A stretch of DNA of 64,000 nucleotides from Lepidonotus clava. Taxonomy: Eukaryota > Annelida > Polychaeta > Phyllodocida > Polynoidae. Below, piece by piece: positions 23,106-35,510 of this stretch (the first letter of the stretch is position 1; each line of letters begins with the position of its first letter). Location of the stretch: contig OW387136.1 of the NCBI GenBank assembly GCA_936440205.1, positions 51,234,232 to 51,298,231 of the forward strand, read 5' to 3'. The notes beneath the pieces are model-generated. The model did not search any database, was not told the DNA's origin, and saw only the letters and a program-made list of their open reading frames with translations. Position numbers and translations under genes: made by a program.

Positions 23106-23109
23106 TAGT

Positions 23110-25130
23110 CAGTAGGACCTAGGAAACCTCTAGGAAAATGTATTTTTGGGGGAAAACATTAATTCAGCTCACCAAAGCAAGACAGGTAATGTCATTTGCA
23201 TCAGAAGTATACACTCCACTTATTAAATACAGCATTTAAAAATATAGATTAACATGATAAGTTAGTACATCAGTAAGTGATGATTGCAGATTCTGCCTAA
23301 GAGCTTGTGTTTTAACATTTGTGGTTTACACTTAGTCGTTTATAACTGAGCATTTCATACTGCGGTTAGGCCCTTAAGGACCCCCAGAGGGATACCCCAC
23401 AGTGAGCACCAAGAGAGCAACCGCACTAAACCTGACAACTGCGGGGCACATTGTACCTGATCACACGAACAGCCGTTCGTTCCCCGCTGTCAGCCATTTT
23501 ATTGAAAGCTCCACATGACTTTGTGAGTGTTTCGCGAGCACCACGGAGCTCTGAAAAGGGCAGCCATTACCTGACCTTGTCACCTATTTGATTATACACA
23601 GCATGTCTGCTGACATCATGTCTTCTGAAGTGTTGAGTTGCTCCTGATTGGATTTCTCTTCATGGGGTCCTCCAACCACCACATTACTCACTCCCTTTCT
23701 TCTTATTTCAACATTTGGACAGATACTTTTCTCTAGAGTCACCTTTAGGTCATGGTTCAGAAGTTTTCAATTAGCGGACTGGTCTCGCCGGAAACCATTG
23801 ACAAACTCTCGCGGGTTAAGCTATCAATAATGCACATGTCCTAATGCAGAAACCTCCACTAATCAGCTATTCATAGCTCAACCTTCACCTACTGGCAACA
23901 TGTAGTACTTTTTGAGTAGCGCTTCTGACTTCCCCGTCCCTTTACGACAAACCCCTCTCAATGCCTTCATTACAGGCTCATTCACAGAGATACCTTAAAG
24001 AGGCCGAAGAACCTGTAAACGGGTCATTACTGGTCCATTGGCAAAATCTTCCGGACTTCAGAAGAGGCTATGGCAGGGGAAGTTGGGCAAAGATGGCAGG
24101 TGTTTTTTTTGTTGGCGGTCAGCGGTCCCTCCAGGGGCGTGGCCCAGTGGACCCCTGAGGATGGTGGGTGGGTGCTGTGCATGCATACAAAGGGTTTATT
24201 GCATGTGCTCTGGGAAATCCAACCTAAGAGGTCCATTCTAGAGAGAAAATTCAGACTCTAAGCAGTGTCTAGAATGCTACTTTAAGACTTTCAGGGACCA
24301 TATAGATCCTTTGGTCTAACTCTTTATAGTAATTTAAAGGGCAGTTTACTAACTTTGTGTTCGCCAAATGAAACTTATATATATAGCAGGATTAATAGTA
24401 CTTTGATTTAATTCAAGGAAACATTGTGGAACACTGAAAGGCATATCCAGCAATACTTCTACAAATAAACCAGGGCATTCAACTGCCATCCCATTCGTGA
24501 ACTTCTATTTCATAATAATTCTTACAAAGTGTCCATATCTTTGGTTTACCCTTTCTGTTAGGACAAAACCAGTGTGTGTCTGTTAAAGCGCACCATTGGG
24601 AAAGGCCCCGTCCCCTATATAAAGCAGTTAACCCCCACCTGAAAGCCCCGGCTCTGGTGGCAGCCAAAAGATTGGGTCATAAACCGAGCCCGAATGGCAG
24701 TTTTAAATCATAGTAATCCGGCTGGCCGCCCTCCTGCAACCAGCTGTTGGGCGTGTTAGTCCTGACCACTGGGGCGGGGAGAGCCATCTTGTCCTCGGAG
24801 GTAAAGTGGCTAACGGAAGACCGCCGCGCCAGTAATAAAGCATGTAAAGGTGCCCTTGGGTACTTTCCTGTAAGGTCTTTAGTGCCAGAACATAAATCTC
24901 TCGGAGCGCAAGCTTTGTTCAGCAGACAAAGGAAACTAATGAAATCAAGCCGAGTAGGGAAAAAATACCACGACAAATACTTAGATTACGGGATACATAA
25001 AAAAGGTTGGTTAGGTCCTTACAATCACAATACTTCATGTAAATTGACCCAGACAAGGAAAACAAGCTGGGAATGAGATTATAAGGCAGTTACATCTACT
25101 GTAACCATATAATAAATATGATCACCCTCT
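23110..25130. other. Non-repetitive, no gene recognised
   Basis: Unusually free of repeats for this window. The block 24680-24990 has higher complexity and CpG than its flanks, with frames of about 100 residues on both strands but no conserved motif. A conserved non-coding element is possible. Confidence 0.3.
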
Positions 25131-25138
25131 TTGCGAAA

Positions 25139-25220
25139 AAGCATTGCCTCGTGCAGTCTGGAAAGAACCTTGTGTGGTTGACCGGATGTTAAACTACCCC
25201 AACAAACAAACAAACAAACA
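25139..25220 (+). mobile_element. SINE-like element A, 3' fragment
   Basis: It starts near GCATTGCCTCGTGCAGTCTG, contains TTAAACTACCCCAACAAAC, and ends in four to five AAAC units. Confidence 0.65.
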
Positions 25221-25224
25221 CCTC

Positions 25225-26400
25225 TACTGTGTGGCATAGTCCTCTACTCATGTATCATCATTGGATCAATTTATGCTTGATGTGTAAATGGCCTATACCA
25301 ATGTATATTTGAGAGTAATACACTCTCTTCTCAGTTACACTCTACTAAATATACCTTACTCAAGGCCCATACCGGCTGGTTCGAATCAGCCCACAAACCG
25401 GCTAAGTATGTCAATATGATCAGACTTTTGCACTGATTCATATACATTTCATTACTGTTTTCTGAGAGGCGATCCATCAAAAGCATGACTGGTGAGGTGT
25501 GAATAGCCCCAGTGGGTATGGGGCTTTACCATAAAAATATCAATAGTAACAATAAAAGACCAAACTTATGGATCTAAACCCTTTAACTGTTCTGGCAAAA
25601 TAGCTTCTTGGCATAGGTGCGTCAACCAAAGAGATTTTGGTCCTAAAAGTATAATGATTTCAAAAATTTGACATGGCAAAAATGCATTGCCCCCTAGGGA
25701 TATCCAGTAAAGGAACTTGTTGCTATATATGACCTTCAATAGCTATGCCACCCAGCCCCCAGCCCCTCTAAGCCCTTAAATGGGCGTCAGTGATAGAGTG
25801 GCCACCTTAGGTAACCCAGCAGGGCAAACATGGCCGCCTTCCCTGGCTCCCCTAGTGGTAATGGGTCCCCCGGGCTGTGACCCACCAGCCCGCCGCGCGC
25901 CGAGGGAGCCCATCGAACCCATCCAGGGGGCTATTCATTGGTCGGGCGTGATCCTAACCAAATAGTCCCCTCAGCATCTGTCAGCAACTCGGTGTTGTCA
26001 CAATCGAACCCAACGCTTTCACGTTATGGCCCCTGACTAAACTGAAACTATGGGGTCCCGAGCGTTACCCTACCAATTTGTATGTGTTTGACAACTTTTC
26101 TTATTTATGGCTTTATGTAAACTGGCTTAGATAAAAGGTTTTGTGTTGGTTATTTTTGCTTGCGTCAAGTGTTACAGAAGGTACAGTGTTTGCCATCCAG
26201 TTTTAGTGTTAACAAAACACGGATTATTAGGAATTGTATGTAGCATATTAACACAGAGTCTCAGAGTTTCGTAGATATGACTAAGTAGTAAATAGTATAT
26301 CAAATGTCTCATGTTTACAAATCAGTTTCCATATTATAGAATTCTAATCTACCTCCGTATTTGATTTTCTAAACAGCAGGTATCATGTGTTTATACTATA
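25225..26400. other. No gene recognised
   Basis: AT-rich flanks around a GC-rich island at 25770-25960. A possible MITE D end, CCCAGTGGGTATGGGGCTTT, is near 25509. No coding signal. Confidence 0.35.
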
Positions 26401-26401
26401 A

Positions 26402-26434
26402 CTTTATTTCTTTCTGTCTTTCCAGGTAAGCCAC
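26402..26434 (+). other. Candidate recursive splice site (ratchet point)
   Basis: A pyrimidine tract (TTTCTTTCTGTCTTTCCAG) is joined directly to GTAAGC, with the junction after 26425. An acceptor abutting a donor with no exon between is the form of a zero-length recursive exon. It implies a long plus-strand intron if real. Confidence 0.35.
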
Positions 26435-26598
26435 ACACATACATATATGCTGACCTCATCTGTTCAATAGACGTAAGTAATTTCACATTTATCACGTTCT
26501 ACGGAAAGGTAGCTGTGGGAATGACATTGTATATAACGACTTTACCACTCTCCTCTAGTGCGATAGAGGATTGGGCATTTCACTTAGACCCTACATTA

Positions 26599-27960
26599 AA
26601 CAAAATGTCTAGGTTTACATCTAACACCTCATACATACCCTCAGACTTTTGAGAATCTCTCATATTCATTTTGAATGATTTCCCGTGTAGCGACTGCACC
26701 TTTTGTCTCCCGATGTGACAAGCGGGCTTAGAATAGGGCGTGGCTGACTTGCGACATGCCCCAAAACCAGAACAGGTCCCTAAAATAGGGGCAGATTCAG
26801 TGGAATGTGTCCCACAGTTGCCAACGGTAGCATTATGGAGCAGCTTGGAGGTGGTGGGGGCAGGAGTTGGACCGGAGTTGGACCAGAGTACTCACGAAAG
26901 TAGGCCAACCAAGTCAAGTTGCGATGTAACAGTACCATTCTGTGATCATTGGCCAGTCTGTTACTAAAAAGGCATGCAATGTTCCGTTATTTGATGGTGT
27001 AGCAGAGACCTCCCTAAATCAGAACATTGTTGTGATGTTATGTTTTTTGATTATATTTTATCTGGCCCCTAACTAAAACCAAATAAATGGGTTAACACTT
27101 AACACACCATAAATCTGTTCAGACTTTTGAGCAGCTTTCCTATTCATTTTGAGTGATTTCCCATGTAGCGACTGCACCTTTTGTCTCCCCATGTGACAAC
27201 CGGGCTTAGAATAGGGTGGGCTGACTTGCGACATGCCCCCAAACCAGAACAGGTCCCTAAGATAGGGCCAGATTCAGCGGAATGTGTTGCTCAGCTGCCA
27301 ACAGTAGCATTATCGAGCACCTTGGAGGTTTTGGGAGCAGAGGTGGAGTGGCTGAAGCATGCACTTCCAGTTAAGTTCTGATGCAACAGTACCATTCTTT
27401 GCCCATACAATTTAGTCTTCCAAGTCGTAGCTTAGCAGTACCATTCTGTGACCATATTATTTTGGTCAGTCTGTTACTATCTGAAATGGCTTGTAACTTT
27501 ATTTGATTTGATGGTGTGGTTGAGACCCCCAAATCAGACATTATTGTGACGTTATTTGTTTAAATCATATTTCATTTGGCCCGTACTTATAACCAAATAC
27601 ATGGATTTACACCTAACGCCTCATACATCCCCTCACACTTTTGAGAAGCTCTCCTATTCATTTTGAGTGATTTCCCATGTAGCGCCCCAACCTTTTGTCT
27701 CCCCTTGTGACAAGCAGGCTTAGAATAGGGCGCGGCTGACTTGCGTCACACCCCAAAACCAGAACAGGTCCCTAAAATAGGGCCGGATTCAGTGGAATGT
27801 GTCGCTCAGCTGCCAACAGTAGCATTATGGAGCAGTTCAGGGGGTGGCGGGAGTAGGGGTTGGAGTGGCTCTGTCATGCATGAGAGTGTTTTTTTTCATC
27901 ACTCAATCACTAGCCACCCAAGTTGCGGAATAACTACTATTCTGTAATATTCTGGGGGGG
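26599..27960 (+). repeat. Three tandem units of about 0.48-0.51 kb
   Basis: Equivalent points fall at 26691, 27169 and 27683, giving periods of 478 and 514 bp. Shared words include ATTTCCCATGTAGCG, GGCTTAGAATAGGG, CCAGAACAGGTCCCTAA and TGCCAACAGTAGCATTAT. The 60-75-residue frames that recur in each unit follow the repeat and are not conserved as proteins. Confidence 0.75.
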
Positions 27961-28144
27961 GGGGGGGGGAATTATATTTCGTTTTAAAATTATATCTTTT
28001 ATGACAGGGATTATTTAGCAAAGGACACTGATATCTGCTTAAAATCCGGAAAGTTGGTTTCTCAAAATTCGTGATTTTTCATGTTTATGCGGTGGCATCT
28101 CTGTATATAATATCTGTTGAATAACTATGAAGACACCCCCATTA

Positions 28145-28655
28145 TGTGTAGATAGAGACTGGTGCGTAAGATAATGTATGCGCTTCTCATCAAGTAGAGG
28201 AAGTATCTTTGCTGATGATGCAATGAGTTTCTCTGTGTATAATATTTGTAGAGCAAGTATGAAGCCCCATACCCACTAAACGATCATGCTGGCAATGGGT
28301 GACTTGCAACTGGGACAATCGTTGGTGAAATGGTTGGGCAACTGGAATATTAATGAACCGCCGGGCGATTCTCCGTTGGTATAATGTTGGTCTTGGGCGA
28401 CTGGGAGTAGAATCGCTGTTAAAATTGCCAGTGAATTATTAAACTTGTTCAATATTACATTTGCGTGGTGTGACAACGGCCATTCCCCCCAGTTGGCCGT
28501 CCCCCGTTGATGGTTAAATCGCCTAGTGGGTTAGGGGCATGGGATGGTTCGCCACTACATGAATGTGTAGATAGAGACTGGTGCGTTAGATAATGTGTGC
28601 GCTTCTCATCAAGTGCAGGAAGTATCTTTGCTGATGACGCAATACGTTTCCTGTT
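28145..28655 (+). repeat. ~90-bp direct repeat flanking a MITE
   Basis: TGTGTAGATAGAGACTGGTG begins at 28145 and again at 28564. Similarity extends through GCTTCTCATCAAGT and GGAAGTATCTTTGCTGATGA. The diverged MITE D lies between. The repeat is far too long for a target-site duplication, so a tandem duplication spanning the MITE is likelier. Confidence 0.65.
28263..28538. mobile_element. MITE D, diverged copy
   Basis: The ends AGCCCCATACCCACTAAACG and AATCGCCTAGTGGG are recognisable. The interior holds additional GGGCGACTGG-type repeats. A clean TAA is kept at neither edge. It lies between two ~90-bp direct repeats. Confidence 0.6.
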
Positions 28656-28659
28656 TGGT

Positions 28660-29900
28660 GGGAGGAGGGGGGGTTGGGCTAATATTGTGCGAGTCTTGAC
28701 CCCTCTTAGTGGGTGGGAATTAACCCCGGTAATGGAGTGGTCGCTAATACCACGTGTGTGAGAACCCACCATGCATATTTCAGGGTGTTGATGTGTGGCT
28801 CTACCCCCAGACAAACTAATGACTTAGGTATACCCCCCAACTAGCACACACTTGTAAGTCTCACTCACACTAAAGGCTATATTCCCCGTGCCGTTTTTGG
28901 AAATACAGATTAAATACATACATACATTTATACTTTTTCTGTTAGATCTGAGCTCCCAACAAAGATGCACAGCAATCAGTGATGCTGAGGCTGTGATGCT
29001 ACACATTTGTTTATGTTTTTTCATATAACACTTTTGATATCCATCATATCCACAGACAGTAAGCAAGTAAAATGTAGCTAGGAATGTTGTGCAGATAATG
29101 CATATGTTAGATACTTCATTTCTTAATGGTTTCATTTTTTTAAAATGAATTTTAGAGAAATAAAAAGTTTATGTATCGCCCTGCAGGGCGACACAAGGCT
29201 GGTTATCACCCAGGTTTGTTTCACCCTGTGTTAAACTCTTAACTCCTGAACTTGTATTGCCCTAAGGTATAATATATAGGCTTTACTTGACTGTCGTAGG
29301 GTAAAGTGGCGCAAATGGCAGCCACAGTGCAGAGAATATCCTTGAGTCAAAATCGGCAATGTGGCAGAGTGCTGAGCTTGCAGTCTAGCGTGCAGGTGAC
29401 AAGGTAAACGGGTTTAAGACGGTGATTGCCGTCACTCCTCCCGTATCGTTAACTTCCCACATATTGCCCTGATAAGCCTATACCAGTCAGAAGTAGCCAT
29501 CTCATTTGTGGAACCTTCACCAGCGCGTCGTCCTCATGTCGCTCTCATGTCGCTCATTTGTTTCATAAGACCAAAGAAAATAATGTTCACATACATATAT
29601 ATAGGTCGAAGAACTTCTGGTAGGTTTTTCTACTTACACAGGTAGCCTCAGGCATTCTTGGAAATTAAAAATGCACACCAGATACCCTCAACAACAATTT
29701 CCAGCATATCTTGATCAAACAAAATGTTACGTCGTTTCCTGTCGTTTCGGTCATTTGGGTTGAATTTAACTTTTTTGAAAAACAAACTGTCATTCAGAAA
29801 CGTTGGAATAGGGCCAAAGTATGAGGGTAGATCAGGTTTCATGAACAGCTATTCTCGTCAGGCCTCATCCTGTGACAGCCTGTCCCCTACGACGTGAACG
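28660..29900. other. No gene recognised
   Basis: A minus-strand 103-residue frame (28824-29135) is open by chance in AT-rich DNA. GGCAGCCACAGTGCAGAGAA at 29319 belongs to the old dispersed word group also near 11279 and 54077. Confidence 0.35.
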
Positions 29901-29917
29901 GTGAAACACGAGATCGC

Positions 29918-30001
29918 CACACACAGACACACACACAGACACACAGACACACAGACACACAGACACACAGACACACAGACACACAGACAGACACAGACAC
30001 A

Positions 30002-30079
<78 letters not shown>
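29918..30079 (+). repeat. (CA)n microsatellite
   Basis: 160 bp of CA units; the first half is interrupted by regular CAGACA steps and the second half is pure. Long Cys-Val and Thr-His frames over it are artefacts. Confidence 0.95.
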
Positions 30080-30081
<2 letters not shown>

Positions 30082-30290
30082 GGAATGGGGTGGTGTCGTG
30101 GTCAACGTGCCCGACTTGCGTGCGGGGGACCCGGGGTAGAGACTGGGTCTTGCCTGTTACACCACCTTACCTTGCCGTCGTTTCCACCCCCATAGTTTCG
30201 ATCATACAACTGTCATTTAAAAACCAGAGTTGGTCTTGATAGAGCTTGAAAATTGCCGAATAAACTCTAACACATCATCATCATCATACA
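30080..30290 (+). mobile_element. tRNA-derived SINE C, second copy
   Basis: It begins GGGAATGGGGTGGTGTCGTGG directly after a (CA)n tract. It shares GCCTGTTACACCACCTTACC and the ACTCTAACACATCATCATC end with the copy at 18575. The B box is decayed (GGGTAGAGACT). The (ATC)n tail marks the 3' end on the plus strand. Confidence 0.7.
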
Positions 30291-30294
30291 TCCT

Positions 30295-31240
30295 AGCTTT
30301 ATCAGTTGTTGGTATCTGTATGTGGAATATCGAAAAAATAAAGATATATCGTCCAAATATCAGTGGACTTACTCAATTTTCTATTCTGATTAAAATTCAC
30401 AATATCTTAAATATTTCTGTAATACCAGAAGAAATGAATGATTGTATCACCTATAAAACAACCGCCATAAGAAAACGTATTTTAGATCTTGAAGGCCATT
30501 TCTGTAGCTCAGTCTCCCTTCTAAATTCAAATACATGCAGTCATTGAACCGCGAAATCTGTAATATTATTTCTCATTAACAATAACATGCCATTCACTTC
30601 AATGAATCGTCTCAATTTACATCCATAAATTACGAGCTGTTTTCTCTGTGCAATATTCAAGTTGTCGCGCCAATTTAATTTCTTCCCGCCTCCAAAAAGA
30701 AAATAATCAACCTTGATTGCGGTCGGTTAGGTGCTCCGCTGTCGTATTTCACCACCTTAAGCAGACATGGATTTTGGAACCCCTTAAATCATTTATCATG
30801 TTTGAAAGGAGATTTGTATTGAGCTTCATATCTGAATTTGGATCTGCACGGCCGCTTCTGACTTCATTGCCTTGATCTTTAAGACTATGTAAATATATCT
30901 AAATCTCATGTATTTAAACAAAATAAATAAATAATAAAAAAAAGAATTGTTTTGATTCTCCCGGCCCACAAACATGAAGTTGATCCTCTGGTTGCAAGCC
31001 GACATAATTAAGGGTTCGCTATCTCACTGCATTATAAAAGCAAACATAGATACACCAGCAATGATATGCATGTAAAAAGCTATTTGCGATAGATATTTGT
31101 GACATTTAGCCTCGCATTTGACCATTTGGGGCAGTCTGTATGAATAATACATGTGTGATCAACTCAAGGTATGCCCATCACCATCATAATACAAACAAGT
31201 GGAAGAACACATTGCATATATGTGTAGGTGAAGATGCTAA
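30295..31240. other. No gene recognised
   Basis: AT-rich DNA with no repeat family. A 105-residue plus frame at 30230-30547 starts inside the SINE tail and is incidental. Confidence 0.4.
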
Positions 31241-31242
31241 AT

Positions 31243-31244
<2 letters not shown>

Positions 31245-31304
<60 letters not shown>
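31245..31304 (+). repeat. (CA)n microsatellite
   Basis: 60 bp of CA units with one GA interruption. Confidence 0.95.
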
Positions 31305-31306
<2 letters not shown>

Positions 31307-31371
31307 GTTCCTATTGTTAGGGAGACGCTTATTCCCAGAAAACCACGGGGGGGGGGGGGGAAAATCACAGG

Positions 31372-31605
31372 GTAGCCATACTACCTATACGGAATCATCT
31401 TTAGGGTATTGTGAAGCCTAAATTCCATACGATCCCCACGGTTTATACAGCCACTTGACTTGAGCATGATCCCCAAGGTACCTCCACCCAAATTAAATAA
31501 GAATGTATCAAAAATACTTAAAAAGAGAAATGGTACATACGTCCTGTCAATACGCACCTCCCTCAATACGTACCGCTCGTCGGCTGCGCGGGTGATAATA
31601 AATGC
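31372..31605. repeat. Repeat K copy, diverged
   Basis: TACGATCCCCACGGTTTATA then CAGCCACTTGACTTGAGC and CATGATCCCCAAGGTACC match the right half of family K. Both its left arm and the region past 31560 are weakly similar. Confidence 0.45.
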
Positions 31606-32330
31606 ATTTAGCCGATTGACCCAGGCCTATGTGTGATGCTGTGGTGTTTGCCCTACCTATACCTATTGACCTATGTAAATGTCCCTGTGTACTCTCCTGA
31701 TATATAGCGCTTTATTCAGGTAAGCCGAGAAGTAACCGGAGCGGTGTGTGTGTGCTGGGGGGGGGGGGGGGGCTGCCAGGTAGCAATGCCCTTCTTCAGG
31801 GATGTAAGTTTTCTAAAGATGCCATTTTCCCTACTTTTGTAGGAATTCCTACTTTTTGTCATTTTGGTATTCAGATATAGAATGTTCTCATCGAGATGCT
31901 CCATATCGGCAGCGGGTACTTTTGGTATGTGGAATACAGCCTTAAGACACACCTGTCCCTGTAAATAACATTGCAGTATTATCACATATGACTTGTTAAT
32001 TGATAGGACAATAGTAGTCTCATATTGTAGTATACAGCTGAAGAGGTGTTATCCATGCGCAATCACTTCGTGGGCGAGCTAATAAGCAGTCTCTATATGT
32101 GACCATTTATTAGTTTGCTTTCAGGGTAATACAGCTGTAGCGGGGGTATGAATAGTTATCATCACGTGTAGGAATTCATGTCACGGTTACTGTGCAGTCC
32201 GCGGGTCAATAAAGAGTTACATTGGTTTTATGAACATGAGAACAGTATATGTATGGAGTGTATATATGGAAGGAGGTAAATTGACAAACTGTTTTGTGGG
32301 AATAAGCATCTCCCTAACAATAGTTACAGG

Positions 32331-32411
32331 TGTTTGTTTGTTTGTTGGGGATGTATAATGTCCTGCCAACCCTTCAGGGTTCTTTCCAGACTGCACAGGG
32401 TAATGCTTTTC
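32331..32411 (-). mobile_element. SINE-like element A, 3' fragment
   Basis: This is the reverse-oriented copy. (GTTT)n comes first, then AACCCTTCAGGGTTCTTTCC and AGACTGCACAGGGTAATGC. Confidence 0.65.
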
Positions 32412-32492
32412 TGCTGTGGATGATCATATCTATGATATGATTTTGAGAAACCTGCTACTGGGATCACTACCCTACTAACGTATTTCCCCTAA

Positions 32493-32690
32493 AGCCCCAT
32501 ACCCACTAGGCAACTTTCACATGAGTCGTCTCATCGGCCCTAAAATCTGCTGATTCTAATAAAAGAATCGGCTGATTTTAGCGATAACTCATACAAACAT
32601 GTATATTTCAAAATTCCATACTGACGGGTAATCTAAATCGGCACCAGAATTGGCCGCAACTCTTTCAAAATCGCCTAGTTGTATGGCGTT
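32493..32690. mobile_element. MITE D (Harbinger-like), second copy
   Basis: The same terminal inverted repeats, AGCCCCATACCCACTAGGC and AAAATCGCCTAGTTGTATGG, bound 198 bp. TAA stands at 32490-32492 and 32691-32693. The interior differs in detail from the copy at 54956 but keeps the CATGTATATTTCAAAATTCC-type core. Confidence 0.75.
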
Positions 32691-32699
32691 TAAGGGTAT

Positions 32700-34350
32700 T
32701 TCCCCTAAGGTCAGACTACTGTGATTAGGGGCCTATTGAATAAAATTGTGATTTCTCCGAGAGTTTTGCTGCCATGTACAAGTATGTTATATCAACTGAA
32801 AGGTCTCATGTGTGTCTATTGCAAGACAGTGGAAATATTGGCATTGCAGTTTAACTGCAAGGACTCAGGTGTGGTTTGGGAATTGTAAAAACACATTGTC
32901 GCGTCTCCTTTACCGAAGGATTAGCACACATACAATCCCTCAGAAGAATGATAAGGGTGTGGTAGATATTCGTATTGAGTAATAAAAAGATGCTCCTTTA
33001 AAGGTACTTGAGTCAAAACTTCAGGCCATTCAGGGCGCCACCTGGGTCATAGACTACAACAACAATATTTTTCTAAAGTTATTTTAAACTACTGATAGGC
33101 CAATGACACTAGGATAAGAAAATCTATGGTGTTTCTCTTCAACAAGAGTAATAGGGTATCAAATTACCGTACTGTATATACCTAAAATACCTCAATTTTC
33201 CAATGTTTTTCAGTATATTTTTCCTTACAAACAGTGAATATTTAATACCTTGCTTTAAGTATTTGCTCTAAGGTAAATGGCAACTATCCTAGAAGTTACA
33301 TGAGAAATCAAATGGTAGCTTTCTCCACAGAGAAAGAAAACTGATATAAAACAAAGATCTCTTTATCAGGTTGTAACTCTTATAACAAACAGTGAAAATT
33401 GGTTAAATTGTTTCTTTATAGTCCTCTGTTTAGAAGCTAAATTGGAAAGAAATTTGCAGTAGATTGCATTGGTAACTAGAATTTACGCTGAACACCCCCA
33501 AGTATCTTCAGGAATACGTTTAAAGACAATCGCTCCATTATAGTTTTAAAGTTGAGATTTTATTTAAACTTTGGGATATAAAAGTTAAGTCTATTTGCAT
33601 ACTAGAAATGCAAATAAAATGGGGGGTCACCATGGAAACTTTTGAATAAAATGTATTTCAAAATGTGCTGAATTTTGAAATTTTGGTATTTTTCCAATTT
33701 AAACTATATTTTGACATTTCTTGATAATTTTGAGAAAAACAATGGTATGTTTGAATGTGAAACCAACATGAAGTGATTTTAGTGGATTTTAATTAGAAAT
33801 CTATTCTAAGAGAAAAATAAAAGATCTCAAAAAAATGAAGATAGAAATTGTTTCAAAATTGAAAATTTCTTAAGATTTCTACATTTGATGAGGATATGTG
33901 TCAGCTATTATTTCCTGAATTAAAATTAGGGGGTCACTGACCTTACTTTTTCAGGAAACTTATTTACAAATTTAAAGATTTAGCCCGAAAATAACACTTT
34001 TATTACAAATAAATTCATAATTAATTCAAAAATGAAAACCTGATCAAATCAAATCTGACAATATATATGGATTCATCAGGTTCTGGACTACAACTTTGTC
34101 GCAAGCAGCATAGCAATTGGATGGCTATTAACAGAGATATGAGTAAAAACGCATTTTCCCTCCATAGGGTTCTATAGTTAAGCATTTCCAACCCTTTTGG
34201 TCATGCTCCACTGCACATCCATACAGCCAGGGTGCGCATTGTACATGTGCACTAACAAACGGCGCAATTGCCCTTAATCAAAAACTAATGAAATCTTTGT
34301 GCAACTGTAATGACTAAAGACTACGGTCATAATACCTTTCTGGGAACTTT
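32700..34350. other. AT-rich, no feature recognised
   Basis: Low-GC sequence with no long frame, no terminal repeats and no similarity to other parts of the window. Confidence 0.4.
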
Positions 34351-34735
34351 CTGAGAATAACTCCTGAAATCATCACTGGGACTTTCTGAGAGTAACTCCT
34401 ACAAATCATCAATGTGAATAAGATGGGCAGACGTCTATCACACAGAGCCATGGATGAGCTTTGATATCAATATTCAAACACCTGCTTAGGGGGGATTTAA
34501 AGTCTCGTTTATCATGTTCGCGATCAACCGTCATAACCAATTTTCTGTAGAAGGTGAATTGGTAAAGGTGGTTTTACGCCACACGACTTGAGCTGCGATA
34601 TCACAATGTCACAGAGAAGTCGCACATATTAGAGATAAACGTCTTCAGTACACATATAAGATGCTACAAATTGCTGATTTATAACAAGTATATGACTCCT
34701 TTATGTGAATTGTCTGTACTGCCATCACATTGCAC

Positions 34736-34968
34736 CAACCCCCCGTGTGGGTACCAGGGTGGGGCTTCTGCTCCTGGGAAGAATAGGCCCTCAGCAGCCC
34801 CTGCTGATCATAGAAGGCGATGATAAGGGGACCCGGCACTGACCAAGTGGTTCATTGGGTTTGATCCTGGTTGGAGTTTGGGTTCACTAAGTGATGAGGT
34901 ACAGCAAAAATGATTTCCAGGTTTTGATCCCTTGCTGTATGCCCATCCTGTCGCCGATATTCTAGTGA
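34736..34968 (+). mobile_element. SINE-like element B, 3'-shortened copy
   Basis: The head and middle block match the full-length copy, including GGGTACCAGGGTGGGGCTTC and CCAAGTGGTTCATTGGGTT. Similarity ends near the TGCCCATCCTGTCGCC segment, so the late block and tail are absent. It lies between two copies of a ~180-bp duplicated segment. Confidence 0.65.
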
Positions 34969-35023
34969 TTCTGGTGGCAGTTTTCTCCTCAATTGTCTCA
35001 TACATGCAATAACCCAAAGCTGC

Positions 35024-35090
35024 AAAGCATTACCTTGTGCAGTCTGGAAAGAGCCCTGAAGGGTTGGCTGGACATTAAACTACCCCAACT
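35024..35090 (+). mobile_element. SINE-like element A, 3' fragment without tail
   Basis: AAGCATTACCTTGTGCAGTC through GGACATTAAACTACCCCAAC match the family. The AAAC tail is absent; a duplicated segment follows directly. Confidence 0.6.
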
Positions 35091-35295
35091 ATTGTCACAA
35101 TACTTTTGTGGAGACTTTCTGAAAATAACTCCCACAAATCATCACCATGAATGAGATGAGAAGATGTTTATCTCTGAAAGTCGGGGATGAGCTTTGATAT
35201 CAATATTCAAACACCTGCTTAAGGGGGATTCAAAGTCCCGTTTGTCATGTTCGGGATCAACCGTCATAACCAATTCTCTGTGGAAAATAGCAGTT

Positions 35296-35510
35296 AAAGG
35301 CTTTATTCTACTAGCTGATTCTACGCCAGATATGAAAAATCAGCAGAGCGAATATTGCTTAACCATAGACATGTCACATACCATTAGAAAGGCCTTGAGA
35401 TTTTCTTTCAAATGATATGTAGGATGCGTGATCTTTTTCTATATTAGTAGTCATTAAAATTCAAGAATTACGAAATAAACAGCTGTCGGAATCGCCTAGT
35501 GGAATACAGG
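35296..35510. mobile_element. Possible MITE D relative
   Basis: GGCTTTATTCTACTAGCTGA on the left and GGAATCGCCTAGTGGAATAC on the right resemble diverged MITE D ends. An inner ACATACCATTAGAAAGG word is shared, inverted, with the block at 52873. Confidence 0.4.

Larger units (their letters stand above)
34367..35284 (+). repeat. ~180-bp duplicated segment flanking repeat insertions
   Basis: Copy 1 is 34367-34552 and copy 2 is 35109-35284. They share GATGAGCTTTGATATCAATA, TTCAAACACCTGCTTA and GATCAACCGTCATAACCAAT. A SINE-like B copy and a SINE-like A fragment lie between them. Confidence 0.7.

Noticed and set aside
26740-27947. Recurring frames containing a PKPEQVPKIG-like string
   Set aside because: They appear once per ~0.5-kb DNA repeat unit, drift freely at both ends and start inside the repeat. 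There is no sign of protein-level constraint.
29858-30239. Several 70-110-residue frames of repeated Cys-Val or Thr-His
   Set aside because: They are translations of the (CA)n microsatellite on both strands.
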